Shown here one piece after another: positions 35,601-42,496 of a stretch of DNA of 64,000 bases. The position numbers and the translations under genes are program-made. The notes beneath the pieces are model-generated. The model was given only the letters and a program-made list of their open reading frames with translations. It ran no database searches and was not told where the DNA came from. This stretch comes from Algibacter pacificus. GTDB lineage: Bacteria > Bacteroidota > Bacteroidia > Flavobacteriales > Flavobacteriaceae. The stretch is from positions 62,001 through 126,000 of the forward strand of contig NZ_ML701731.1 of assembly GCF_008033385.1 (NCBI RefSeq), written 5' to 3'. Within the stretch, counting starts at the first letter, position 1, and each line of letters begins with the position of its first letter.

Positions 35601-36277
35601 GTTTTAGGCGCAAATTGCTCTACTACTGGTCCTTTTACAAAAGCGACATTATCTTTATATGCCGAAACAATATCGTTTGGATGTGTCTCGGATGTTTTTC
35701 TAATTAATTTGAAAAGTGACGTCGGTTTTTCTTCACCATCAATGACAAAAGTTCCGTTGAAAATTTTGTGACGACAATGCTCTGAATTTACTTGAGAGAA
35801 TCCGAAAACTTCAGAATCTGTCAGCGGACGTCCAATTTTTTTAGCAACACTTTCTAAATAATCTACCTCTTCATCACTTAAAGATAAGCCTTCTTGTTGA
35901 TTGTAAGCCGAAATATCTTCGATGTTTAAAATAGCTTCTGGTTTAATGTTGATGGTAAAGGTCTCTTGGTTCAAGCTTGAGAACTTTTCTGAAATCATAG
36001 GATCGAAATCTTTGAAATCTTCAGTAGAAGCTAAGAATTCTTCAATTCTGATAATATCTGAAATTCCCATATTCTGAGTAATTTCAACAGCATTGGTACT
36101 CCAAGGCGTAATCATGGCTGCTCGTGGGCCAACAAAAAAAGCATCTATGGATGCTTGCTCTATTTGAGGTTGGTCTCCAAAAAGCCATGTTAATTTTGCA
36201 ATGGTTTCGGTAGATAATTCTTTTGTTGTTTGAACAGCAAATACTTTACTGGTTACGTTTCCAAAGAAATGAATCAT
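32603..36277 (-). CDS. purL: Phosphoribosylformylglycinamidine synthase, single-chain form
   Basis: A 1224-residue FGAM synthase that converts FGAR and glutamine to FGAM in purine synthesis. It contains the N-terminal PurS-like region, the FGAR-AT linker (SEVFGFSQVNSEHCRHKIF), two AIRS-type ATPase halves (HNFPTTVEPFNGAATGAGG; HDVASGGL), and a C-terminal glutamine amidotransferase. The amidotransferase nucleophile is in SVGICNGCQLF, and the catalytic His-Glu is in the C-terminal third. Length is normal for the large form. The last 13 codons fall in a 39-bp direct repeat shared with a displaced fragment 7 kb downstream. Confidence 0.96.
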   Translation of the reverse strand: MIHFFGNVTSKVFAVQTTKELSTETIAKLTWLFGDQPQIEQASIDAFFVGPRAAMITPWSTNAVEITQNMGISDIIRIEEFLASTEDFKDFDPMISEKFSSLNQETFTINIKPEAILNIEDISAYNQQEGLSLSDEEVDYLESVAKKIGRPLTDSEVFGFSQVNSEHCRHKIFNGTFVIDGEEKPTSLFKLIRKTSETHPNDIVSAYKDNVAFVKGPVVEQFAPKTADKPDFYETKNFESVISLKAETHNFPTTVEPFNGAATGAGGEIRDRLAGGKGSLPLAGTAVYMTSYSRLEENRPWEQKFEARDWLYQTPMDILIKASNGASDFGNKFGQPLITGSVLTFEHNENASVSESPARKLGFDKVIMQAGGIGYGKADQALKDTPKAGDKIVILGGENYRIGMGGAAVSSADTGEFASGIELNAVQRSNPEMQKRAANAVRGMVESDENFIVSIHDHGAGGHLNCLSELVEDTGGKIDLDALPVGDPTLSDKEIIGNESQERMGLVIAENHIETLNKIAERERSPMYTVGDVTGDDRFTFESKTNGHKPMDLALEDMFGSSPKTVLTDKTVVRKYKNSRYKTKNLQIYLNQVLQLEAVACKDWLTNKVDRCVGGKVAKQQCVGPLQIPLNNVGVMALDFKGKEGVATTIGHSPISGLINPKAGSRNSITESLTNLVWAPLKDGLQSVSLSANWMWPCKNEGEDARLYEAVQAVSEFAIDLGVNVPTGKDSLSMKQKYPDGDVISPGTVIISAGANCNDITKVVEPLLKHNGGNIYYINMSQDKFKLGGSSFNQVLNTIGNDAPDVKNPAFVKTAFNTIQNLIKDDKIQAGHDVASGGLITTLLELCFADVNLGADLDLSALHEEDSIKVLFAENSGLVFQADASVEPVLAENNIEFFNIGSANNTGNLNIKNNDDNFSFNIAETRDVWYKTSFLLDQKQTANDLAEARFNNYKNQPLQYTFPKHFTGKLEAFTGKRPKAAILREKGSNSEREMANAMYLAGFDVKDVHMTDLISGRETLEDIQFLGAVGGFSNSDVLGSAKGWAGAIKYNEKANKAIQDFFKREDTLSVGICNGCQLFMELEEINPEHKVHGKMHHNDSQKHESSFTSVKIQENNSVMLSTLAGSTLGVWISHGEGKFNLPEKEDQYNIVAKYGYEGYPNNPNGSDYNTAMLCDKTGRHLVTMPHIERSTFQWNWANYPENRKDEATPWLEAFVNARLWIEKK
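32615..32653. repeat. 39-bp direct repeat, right copy (inside purL 3' end)
   Basis: Identical to 25653-25691. It covers the codons for the conserved C-terminal LEAFVNARLW segment of PurL. Together the copies bracket a 6.9-kb segment holding five genes. Confidence 0.9.
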
Positions 36278-36307
36278 TATATGTGTGTTGTTAGTTTAAA
36301 GAAAGTG

Positions 36308-36315
36308 CAAATTTA
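36308..36315 (-). promoter_or_regulatory. -7 box of purL
   Basis: TAAATTTG on the minus strand matches TAnnTTTG exactly, 31 nt upstream of the purL start codon. No clear -33 TTTG is seen. Confidence 0.45.
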
Positions 36316-36384
36316 ATTCTTTTTAGTTGATTTTCTATTAAAAATGTGCGAAGTAACAGATTGAGTTATTAAGGGGTTTTAAAC

Positions 36385-36418
36385 AAAAAAGCGACCCTTT
36401 TTTAAGGCGTCGCTTTTT
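36385..36418 (-). terminator. Terminator after the FPGNDW-repeat gene
   Basis: AAAAAGCGAC/GTCGCTTTTT stem with T-runs on both strands, 35 nt past the stop codon at 36453 on the minus strand. Confidence 0.8.
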
Positions 36419-36452
36419 AATTATTTTATGCAATAGGTGTTTGTTTAACCTG

Positions 36453-37172
36453 TTAATTTATAATTATAGGAATAGCGATTACTGTTTTTTCTAAAGTGAA
36501 ATTTAGTTGAACAGCATTATTATTTAAATAAATAAAATTGGCTAATACATTTAAAACGGGTTGTGTAATGCGTTTTGATGTTATCGTGGTTTCTGCTACT
36601 ATTCGGTTTTTATTAAAAGGTTTATTGTCTTTTTTATAAAAAACAACAAGCCAGTCGTTTCCAGGGAAAGCATTCATGGATTCGTTAAGCGGTGCCCAAT
36701 CGTTTCCTGGGAATTTTACATTTGAGTTTTTTGGTTTCCAATCGTTGCCCGGAAATAAAATTTTAGAATTTTTAGGCTTCCAGTCATTACCAGGGAATTT
36801 AACTTTGGAGTCTGTTGGTTTCCAATCGTTGCCAGGGAAAGCATAAACTTGGTCATTATCCGGTTTCCAGTCGTTACCCGGAAATAGTAAAATAAGATAC
36901 TTGCCAGCTTTTATTTTAATGTTATTTATGGTTACGTCTTTATTAAATTCTATTTCGGTGGAGCCGTTAATGCTTTGTTTCCATTGTTCTTTGTAGGTTT
37001 CCACGTCTTTATCCGTAATCCGTTTTACTTTTGTTTTGTGTGTTAAATTAATTTTTAATTCAGTTTGTCCAACTTTATGAATAGTCGTTGTTGTTACGTC
37101 TAGTTGTTGAGCTGCAATTTTCGTATTGATGCTTGCTAGTAAAAACGCAAAAAATAGAAGTCTAATTTTCAT
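36453..37172 (-). CDS. Secreted DUF2911-like protein with six FPGNDW repeats
   Basis: A 239-residue protein with a signal peptide (residues 1-21, ending KIAA). The segment TEIEFNKDVTINNIKIKAGKY followed by LFPGNDW and later WLVVFYKK resembles the core of DUF2911 proteins, where one IPG-x-x-W turn joins two strands. Here that turn appears six times as FPGNDW[K/A]P units of 14-15 residues at residues 97-174. This looks like internal amplification of a beta-hairpin or loop. It is probably periplasmic or surface-exposed. The gene is monocistronic with its own -7 box and terminator. Function unknown; the DUF2911 link is by motif only. Confidence 0.75.
   Translation of the reverse strand: MKIRLLFFAFLLASINTKIAAQQLDVTTTTIHKVGQTELKINLTHKTKVKRITDKDVETYKEQWKQSINGSTEIEFNKDVTINNIKIKAGKYLILLFPGNDWKPDNDQVYAFPGNDWKPTDSKVKFPGNDWKPKNSKILFPGNDWKPKNSNVKFPGNDWAPLNESMNAFPGNDWLVVFYKKDNKPFNKNRIVAETTITSKRITQPVLNVLANFIYLNNNAVQLNFTLEKTVIAIPIIIN
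36651..36884 (-). repeat. In-frame tandem repeat, six FPGNDW units
   Basis: Six units of 42-45 bp, each beginning with codons for Phe-Pro-Gly-Asn-Asp-Trp, with varied linkers (KPDNDQVYA, KPTDSKVK, KPKNSKIL, KPKNSNVK, APLNESMNA). The hexapeptide is invariant although its codons vary between units, which suggests selection on the protein motif. Confidence 0.9.
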
Positions 37173-37244
37173 ATAAAGAATTATTAAAAACAGGCTGCAA
37201 ACAGAAATGTTCTGTGTGTAATGTTTTGTTATTTAGTTTGTTAT

Positions 37245-37252
37245 CAAATGTA
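37245..37252 (-). promoter_or_regulatory. -7 box of the FPGNDW-repeat gene
   Basis: TACATTTG on the minus strand matches TAnnTTTG exactly, about 73 nt upstream of the start codon at 37172. No clear -33 element is seen. Confidence 0.4.
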
Positions 37253-37330
37253 GTGAAAAATAATTAATTTTTTTAAAACTGAAATAGGACTCTAGATTAG
37301 CTCGTTTATTCTTTGTGTTTTTTGTAAAAG

Positions 37331-37377
37331 AAAACGAGCGTAATACCCTCGGTTTATTAAGGTACTACGCTCGTTTT
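37331..37377 (-). terminator. Terminator after the RNA methyltransferase gene
   Basis: A long stem AAAACGAGCGTA/TACGCTCGTTTT, extended by TACC/GGTA pairing, 56 nt past the stop codon at 37433 and followed on the minus strand by TTTTCTTTT. Confidence 0.8.
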
Positions 37378-37432
37378 AAAAGCTTGTTTATGTATTTTCG
37401 AATTACTACTGAATTAGCAATTTGATTGTTGT

Positions 37433-38647
37433 TTACGCCTTGCGTTCTAGTAAAGCCATGTAAAACCCATCGAATCCAGATTTGTGTGCCATTACTTTTT
37501 TATCTTTTACTAAAGAGAAGTTTTCTCCGGCTTCCGATTTTAAAAATTTAGCAACCTGTTCTTGGTTTTCCGAAGGTAATACCGAACAAGTGGCATAAAC
37601 CATTTGTCCGCCTGCTTTTACCATTCTAGAATACTGTTGTATAATCTCTTGTTGGGTTTTCTTGATTTTATCGAGAAATTCTGGTTGCAATTTCCATTTG
37701 GCATCTGGGTTTCTTCTTAAAACACCTAAACCAGAACAAGGAGCATCAATTAATACACGGTCGGCTTTATCGTAAAGTTTTTTAATCACTTTAGTCGATT
37801 CTATCGCTCGGTTTTCAATATTATGAGCACCATTACGTTTAGCACGTCGTTTTAATTCGTTTAATTTATTACCATAAATATCCATGGCAATAATTTGTCC
37901 TTTATTTTCCATTAAAGACGCCAAGTGCAAGGTTTTTCCACCCGCGCCAGCACAAGCATCTACCACGCGCATACCTGGTTCTACATTTAAAAACTCGGCA
38001 ACTAATTGCGAAGAGGCATCTTGTACTTCAAAATGTCCGTTTTTAAACATGTCTGTAGAAAATACATTGGCACGCTCTTTTAATTTAAGAGCACTTGGAT
38101 GGTTTGATAAAAAATCGGTTTCAATATCTAAATCGAATAAGGCGGTTTGTAGCGCTTCCTTAGTTGTTTTTAGAGTATTTACACGTAAAATAACATCGGC
38201 TTGCTGGTTTAAAGCTTCAATTTCCTTGCTCCAAAGCTCTTTTCCAAGTTCTTTTACGCCAATTTCATCCATCCAATCCGGGATAGATTCTTTAAATTTT
38301 CTGTTTTTAGACAGTTCATCGTATCGGCCTTTAATACGGCGTAAAGGTGTGCCTTCAAAATATTTCCAATCGGGTAATTTTATACCTTTTAGTGTCGCCC
38401 AAACGGCAAACATGCGCCATAGGTTATCACGATCAAAAGGTTCTTTTACTTCGGCAATTTCGGCGTATAAACGTTTCCAACGCACCATATCATAAGTGGT
38501 TTCAGCAACAAAACCGCGGTCTCTCGCGCCCCAGCGTTTATCTCGTTTTAATAATTGTTGTATCACCTTATCGGCGTATTTGCCTTCGTTAAATATTAGG
38601 GTTAAACCATCAATAACCGCAAAGCATAAATTTCTGTGTAATCGCAT
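37433..38647 (-). CDS. RsmB/NOP-family RNA (cytosine-5) methyltransferase
   Basis: A 404-residue SAM-dependent enzyme that methylates cytosine-5 in rRNA (RsmB/RsmF type). The SAM-binding motif is VVDACAGAGGKTLHLA, the active-site motif IV is DAPCSGLGVLRRNPDAKW, and the catalytic cysteine motif VI is YATCSVLPSENQ. The N-terminal NusB-like helical region is short and divergent. It stands alone, with a perfect -7 box (TAACTTTG, 38753-38746) about 100 nt upstream. The specific rRNA position cannot be told from the sequence. Confidence 0.92.
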   Translation of the reverse strand: MRLHRNLCFAVIDGLTLIFNEGKYADKVIQQLLKRDKRWGARDRGFVAETTYDMVRWKRLYAEIAEVKEPFDRDNLWRMFAVWATLKGIKLPDWKYFEGTPLRRIKGRYDELSKNRKFKESIPDWMDEIGVKELGKELWSKEIEALNQQADVILRVNTLKTTKEALQTALFDLDIETDFLSNHPSALKLKERANVFSTDMFKNGHFEVQDASSQLVAEFLNVEPGMRVVDACAGAGGKTLHLASLMENKGQIIAMDIYGNKLNELKRRAKRNGAHNIENRAIESTKVIKKLYDKADRVLIDAPCSGLGVLRRNPDAKWKLQPEFLDKIKKTQQEIIQQYSRMVKAGGQMVYATCSVLPSENQEQVAKFLKSEAGENFSLVKDKKVMAHKSGFDGFYMALLERKA

Positions 38648-38745
38648 TTTTTTGTATTCTCGGTTTTCTGTTAGCGGAGGTTGGTAAACGGGGTTCGAAT
38701 ACCTTCTTCTATTAAAATCAAACCGTATTAATTTAATATAGTGTG

Positions 38746-38753
38746 CAAAGTTA
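38746..38753 (-). promoter_or_regulatory. -7 box of the RNA methyltransferase gene
   Basis: TAACTTTG on the minus strand matches TAnnTTTG exactly. No -33 TTTG is seen at the expected distance. Confidence 0.4.
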
Positions 38754-38804
38754 CGCTTTATTCATTAATAATTTTTCTTAATTTGCAGCGATTAATTAGC
38801 ACTT

Positions 38805-39386
38805 TTGGAAGAACAAGACTTTATTAACGATTTAATAGCAGGAAAGTCATTTGCTTATGGCAAGCTTATAGACCTTTTTCAGCAAAAAGTGTTTGCAACT
38901 TGCATTTCGTTTGTGCCAAATAAAGAGGATGCGGAAGATATTGCGCAGGATGTGTTTGTTGAGGTTTTTAATTCGATTAAAAAATTTAAAGGAAATTCTA
39001 AGTTGTCTACATGGATTTACCGGATTACCACAAATAAATGTTTAGAGTTTATTAGGAAGAAAAATACTAAAAAACGATTTGCATTTTTGCAGTCTATTAT
39101 GGGAAATGATATTCCTGTGGACAAAACCAAGTATTTTACCGAAATGAATCATCCCGGGGTTTTGTTAGAAAATAAAGAAAAAAGTGAAACGCTTTTTAAG
39201 GCTATTAATCAGTTACCCGATGCGCAACGTGTAGTGTTTACATTGAGTAAAGTGGATGGAATGAGTTATCAAGAAATTTGCGAGGTTACCGAGAAAAGTT
39301 TATCGTCGGTAGAGTCTCTCATGTTTCGAGCTAAGAAAAATTTACAAGATATTTTAGGTGATTTTTATAAAAACGATTTAAAATAA
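38805..39386 (+). CDS. ECF-type RNA polymerase sigma factor (first locus)
   Basis: A 193-residue extracytoplasmic-function sigma factor. Region 2 is visible as CISFVPNKEDAEDIAQDVFVEVFNSI, followed by FKGNSKLSTWIYRITTNKCLEFIR, and region 4 as VVFTLSKVDGMSYQEICEVTEKSLSSVESLMFRAKK. The start is TTG at 38805, because an in-frame stop lies four codons upstream. Downstream are a membrane anti-sigma-like gene and a Spy-like gene. Four copies of CAAGTTT-N13-CATCTAAA stand before that pair and three nearby transcripts. They are the best candidates for promoters read by this factor; its own promoter does not carry the motif. Confidence 0.93.
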   Translation: MEEQDFINDLIAGKSFAYGKLIDLFQQKVFATCISFVPNKEDAEDIAQDVFVEVFNSIKKFKGNSKLSTWIYRITTNKCLEFIRKKNTKKRFAFLQSIMGNDIPVDKTKYFTEMNHPGVLLENKEKSETLFKAINQLPDAQRVVFTLSKVDGMSYQEICEVTEKSLSSVESLMFRAKKNLQDILGDFYKNDLK

Positions 39387-39402
39387 AAAAGCGGAAGTAA
39401 CG

Positions 39403-39430
39403 CAAGTTTTTAAAACTTATTGCATCTAAA
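39403..39430 (+). promoter_or_regulatory. ECF promoter motif copy 1 (anti-sigma/Spy-like unit)
   Basis: CAAGTTT at 39403-39409 and CATCTAAA at 39423-39430, separated by exactly 13 bp, 18 nt before the anti-sigma-like start codon and 16 nt after the sigma stop. It is identical in both boxes to copies at 40385, 41040 and 44890. Confidence 0.75.
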
Positions 39431-39448
39431 TTATTAAACACAGTAAAA

Positions 39449-39769
39449 ATGGAAAATAATAAAGACATACAAAACAAGATTGATAGCGCTTTAAGTGCTA
39501 TGGATGCTATTGAAAACGTTAATGTGTCTCCTTTTTTTAAGGATAAAGCCATGCAGCGTTTGTTTGCTGAAAAAGAAGAAAAAATAACCGTTTGGAATTG
39601 GTTTACTCCAAAATTGCAATTGGCTACATTGGTTTGCGTTGTGGTTTTAAATGTATTTGCATTTACGCAGTTAAAGGCGTCTAATAATTCGAGTTATAAT
39701 GAAAACATTGAGCAGTTTGCCGAAACTTATGGGTTGTCAACAAGTTTAGAAACATCATTTTTAAATTAA
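39449..39769 (+). CDS. Single-pass membrane protein, probable anti-sigma factor
   Basis: A 106-residue protein with a cytoplasmic N-terminal part of about 55 residues (helical, containing a VSPFFKDKAMQRLFAEKEE segment), one membrane helix at about 56-73 (LQLATLVCVVVLNVFAF), and a short acidic periplasmic tail. Size, topology and position directly after an ECF sigma gene match small anti-sigma factors of Bacteroidota. It also has its own copy of the CAAGTTT-N13-CATCTAAA motif, which would give feedback control if the sigma factor reads it. Anti-sigma activity is inferred from context. Confidence 0.65.
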   Translation: MENNKDIQNKIDSALSAMDAIENVNVSPFFKDKAMQRLFAEKEEKITVWNWFTPKLQLATLVCVVVLNVFAFTQLKASNNSSYNENIEQFAETYGLSTSLETSFLN

Positions 39770-39774
39770 ATCAG

Positions 39775-40317
39775 ATGAAAAAAAATATACCTTTATATAT
39801 ATTACTGTTATTTTTAATTGTAGTCAATGCTTTTTTCTTATTTAATTATTTAGGAAGACCCAATTTTGAAAAAGATAATCCATCTAGAGATCCGGCAAGT
39901 TTTTTAACAGAGCAGTTGGAATTTAGCGAATCGCAGATTAAAGAAGTCGAAGTTATTAATAAAAAACAACATCAAAATATGATGACGATAAACCATGATG
40001 TTCGTCGTTTAAAAGATGAGTTGTTTAGTAAATTATCCAGTGAAACAATTAATGAGCAAGTTGTAGATTCTATAACGACTTTAATAGGATTGAAACAAAA
40101 GGAAATGGATAAAATGGCTTTTTATCATTTTCGATCTATTCAAGAAATTTGTAATGACACTCAGAAAGAAAAATTTAAAACAATAATGAATGATGCCCTT
40201 CAAAGAGGTTCTCATAATAGAGAGCGGTTGCCAAATAAAGAAGGTGAAGAAAGAAAAGGGCCTCCGAGAGGAGGGATGGGAGGAGATCGTCAAGGTCCGC
40301 CACCGCCAAGGCCTTAA
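39775..40317 (+). CDS. Spy/CpxP-like periplasmic protein with Gly/Pro-rich tail
   Basis: A 180-residue protein with an N-terminal membrane anchor or signal (IPLYILLLFLIVVNAFFLF) and a helical LTXXQ/heavy-metal-sensor-like region (residues about 40-145, containing LEFSESQIKEVEVINKKQ). A C-terminal Gly/Pro/Arg-rich tail (GPPRGGMGG...GPPPPRP) completes it. It lies 5 nt after the anti-sigma-like gene, so the two are one unit. Spy-like proteins bind unfolded envelope proteins or metals and often act as the periplasmic sensor for a sigma/anti-sigma pair. The Gly/Pro tail is unusual for the family. Confidence 0.7.
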   Translation: MKKNIPLYILLLFLIVVNAFFLFNYLGRPNFEKDNPSRDPASFLTEQLEFSESQIKEVEVINKKQHQNMMTINHDVRRLKDELFSKLSSETINEQVVDSITTLIGLKQKEMDKMAFYHFRSIQEICNDTQKEKFKTIMNDALQRGSHNRERLPNKEGEERKGPPRGGMGGDRQGPPPPRP

Positions 40318-40327
40318 ATAATCTAAG

Positions 40328-40359
40328 AGACTCTAATTAATTTTAGGGTCTTTTTTTTT
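40328..40359 (+). terminator. Terminator after the Spy-like gene
   Basis: GACTCTAA/TTAGGGTC stem (one G-T pair) followed by nine T, 10 nt after the stop codon. Confidence 0.8.
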
Positions 40360-40384
40360 GTGATTATATTAACACGTGGAAGCA

Positions 40385-40412
40385 CAAGTTTACTAGAAAG
40401 ATCCCATCTAAA
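40385..40412 (+). promoter_or_regulatory. ECF promoter motif copy 2 (EF-hand gene)
   Basis: CAAGTTT at 40385-40391 and CATCTAAA at 40405-40412, spacing exactly 13 bp, placed between the terminator above and the EF-hand start codon (30 nt downstream). Confidence 0.75.
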
Positions 40413-40442
40413 CTTACATAAACAATAAAATAATATATTAAG

Positions 40443-40931
40443 ATGAAGAATAAAACAATTAAAGTAGGAGTCTTAGTTTTTGGATTAACATTATTAACTA
40501 CTGTGCAAGGATTTTCTCAATCAGAAAAAAGAGAACAGAAACAGCAACCACCAGCCTTTAGTGAGTTGTTAAAAAAGTTGGATGCTAATGAAGATGGAAA
40601 ACTTTCGGAGCGTGAGGTAGATGGTCCTTTAAAAGAACACTTTGCAGAAGTAGATGCTAATAAAGATGGATTTATAAGTGAAGATGAAATGAAACCAAAA
40701 GGGAAAACAGAAACTTCAGAGAGGAAAGGAAAAGGAAAAGGAAAAGGCATGCCAACTTATGCCGAGTTATTAGAGAAGATGGATGAGAATAAGGATGGTA
40801 AACTTGCAGAAAGTGAAGTTAAAGGACCTTTGAAAAATGATTTCGCTAAAGTTGATACAGATAAAGATGGATTTATATCGGCGGCTGAATTGGAAAATGC
40901 GCCTAAGCCAGAACGTCAACAAAGAAGATAG
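40443..40931 (+). CDS. Exported calcium-binding protein with four EF-hands
   Basis: A 162-residue protein with a signal peptide at residues 1-26 (ending GFSQ). Four canonical EF-hand loops begin at residues 47 (DANEDGKLSERE), 71 (DANKDGFISEDE), 114 (DENKDGKLAESE) and 138 (DTDKDGFISAAE). They form two copies of a 46-residue pair, so the gene arose by internal duplication. A Lys/Gly-rich linker (KGKGKGKG) joins the halves. It is expected to bind calcium in the periplasm or outside the cell. It is monocistronic between terminators, with the CAAGTTT-N13-CATCTAAA motif upstream. Confidence 0.9.
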   Translation: MKNKTIKVGVLVFGLTLLTTVQGFSQSEKREQKQQPPAFSELLKKLDANEDGKLSEREVDGPLKEHFAEVDANKDGFISEDEMKPKGKTETSERKGKGKGKGMPTYAELLEKMDENKDGKLAESEVKGPLKNDFAKVDTDKDGFISAAELENAPKPERQQRR

Positions 40932-40979
40932 ATTATTAATGTGTTTATAGATTAGATTAGATTTAATATTGTGGTTGTT

Positions 40980-41008
40980 AAAAGACTCAAAATTTTGAGT
41001 CTTTTTTT
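40980..41008 (+). terminator. Terminator after the EF-hand gene
   Basis: Perfect palindrome AAAGACTCAA/TTGAGTCTTT followed by a T-run, 49 nt after the stop codon. Confidence 0.85.
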
Positions 41009-41039
41009 GTGTTAAGATTTTTTTAACATAAAATGAGCG

Positions 41040-41067
41040 CAAGTTTTAAAAAGGATAGGCATCTAAA
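41040..41067 (+). promoter_or_regulatory. ECF promoter motif copy 3 (VTC/DUF4956/CotH operon)
   Basis: CAAGTTT at 41040-41046 and CATCTAAA at 41060-41067, spacing exactly 13 bp, 52 nt before the VTC-domain start codon and after the terminator of the preceding gene. Confidence 0.75.
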
Positions 41068-41119
41068 CTTTCATGTAACAATTTAGTAACACTCTGTTAA
41101 TATTAAATAAATTGATCAT

Positions 41120-41869
41120 ATGCCGCAAAACATCAAAAAAATAATGAGTAGGTTTTCTTCTATTTCGTTGGAAGAAATGAACAGTGTCGCCTTAATGAAA
41201 CGTACCGATACCAAGTTTGTAATAAACAAATCTCAGCTGTTTGCTGTTTTAAACGAAATTTCAGATCAATACAAAGTATTAGAAATTAACGCCGATAGAA
41301 TTATGAGTTATTCATCGTTGTATTTCGATACAGTAGATAATAAGTTTTATAACGACCATCATAATGGTAAAAATAATAGAACTAAAATTAGACAACGCAA
41401 ATATGTGGAATCTAACCTTTGTTTTTTAGAAATAAAACAAAAAAATGGTAAAGGTGAAACCAATAAAACGCGGATTCCAGTTCAAGATTTTGAATTGAAT
41501 TTATCTAAATCTTCAGAAGCGTTTATTGCCGAAACGACACACCAGGATTTTAATTTAGAGCCTAGTCTTTGGAATGGTTTTAACCGAATTACGTTAGTGA
41601 ATTTAAAAAGTAAAGAACGGGTTACAATAGATTTAAATCTGTCTTTTAAAATAAATGAAACAGAAAAAAACTATCATAATTTAGTTGTTGTGGAAGTTAA
41701 GCAAGAGCGTTTTAATAGAAATTCTGCTATAGTAAAAGCTCTAAAATCCTTACGCCAACACCCTTATAATATTAGTAAATATTGTATTGGAATGGTGAGT
41801 CTTTATAACGATTTAAAGTATAACATATTTAAAAAGAAATTAATTAAAATCAATAATATATCAGCATAA
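41120..41869 (+). CDS. VTC-domain protein (polyphosphate-polymerase-like)
   Basis: A 249-residue protein of the VTC/triphosphate-tunnel fold. Basic and acidic tunnel residues are visible in KRTDTKFVINKSQL near the N-terminus, TKIRQRKYVES and CFLEIKQKNGKGETNKTRI in the middle, and NLVVVEVKQERF and SLRQHPYNISKYCIG towards the end. In yeast the VTC domain makes polyphosphate from ATP; bacterial stand-alone relatives are common beside DUF4956 and CotH genes. It has no signal peptide, so it acts in the cytoplasm, perhaps at the membrane with the DUF4956 protein 2 nt downstream. Enzymatic activity is not proven by sequence. Confidence 0.85.
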   Translation: MPQNIKKIMSRFSSISLEEMNSVALMKRTDTKFVINKSQLFAVLNEISDQYKVLEINADRIMSYSSLYFDTVDNKFYNDHHNGKNNRTKIRQRKYVESNLCFLEIKQKNGKGETNKTRIPVQDFELNLSKSSEAFIAETTHQDFNLEPSLWNGFNRITLVNLKSKERVTIDLNLSFKINETEKNYHNLVVVEVKQERFNRNSAIVKALKSLRQHPYNISKYCIGMVSLYNDLKYNIFKKKLIKINNISA

Positions 41870-41871
41870 TT

Positions 41872-42474
41872 ATGGAGTTTTTAGAGATACCAATATTCGA
41901 CGATGATTTTTTTAAAATGGCATTTCGCTTTCTAATAAATTTAGGGTTTCTTACCCTGATTATTAGATATCTGTATTACACGTCCTCTAAACGCAAGGAT
42001 TATTTGTTTACCTTTTATATGATAAGTTTTATTGTGTTCTTTTTGTGTTTTACGCTTAAAAAATACGAATTGGATATCGGTATGGCATTAGGTCTTTTTG
42101 CCATATTTGGTATAATTCGGTATAGAACCGATGCTATTGCTATAAAGGAAATGACCTACTTATTTGTGGTTATTGGGGTGTCTGTAATGAACTCGTTGGC
42201 AAATAAAAAAATGAGTTATGCCGAAATTCTTTTAGCCAATACCGTTATTGTTATTTCAATAGGTATTATAGAGAAATTTTGGCACTTAAAACATGAAGTC
42301 ACAAAAGAGGTCGTGTATGAAAATATTGAAAATATTAAACCTGAAAATCACGCTTTGCTTAAGGCTGATTTAGAAAACAGAACAGGGTTAGCTATAAACG
42401 AAATATCTGTTGGCGATGTCGATTTTTTGAGAGATACCGCGGTTTTAACCATATCCTATTATAACCGAAAGTAG
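41872..42474 (+). CDS. DUF4956 multi-pass membrane protein
   Basis: A 200-residue protein with about five hydrophobic segments in the first 135 residues (for example INLGFLTLIIRYLYY, FYMISFIVFFLCF, MALGLFAIFGIIRYR, LFVVIGVSVMNSL), then a cytoplasmic domain of about 65 residues. The GLFAIFGIIRYRTDAI motif is the family mark. DUF4956 genes regularly neighbour VTC-domain genes. The 2-nt gap to the VTC gene suggests the two act together, possibly as membrane anchor or channel for the polymerase. That role is inference. Confidence 0.85.
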   Translation: MEFLEIPIFDDDFFKMAFRFLINLGFLTLIIRYLYYTSSKRKDYLFTFYMISFIVFFLCFTLKKYELDIGMALGLFAIFGIIRYRTDAIAIKEMTYLFVVIGVSVMNSLANKKMSYAEILLANTVIVISIGIIEKFWHLKHEVTKEVVYENIENIKPENHALLKADLENRTGLAINEISVGDVDFLRDTAVLTISYYNRK

Positions 42475-42496
42475 AATTTTTATAAAACTAATAAGT

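Noticed and set aside
36651-36884. FPGNDW repeat as a CRISPR-like array
   Set aside because: The units are in frame within a protein with a signal peptide, codons vary while residues are kept, and no cas genes are present.
37884-38495. 203-codon open frame opposite the RNA methyltransferase gene
   Set aside because: Antisense shadow of a clear gene; Ser/Pro/Lys-rich composition with no domain.
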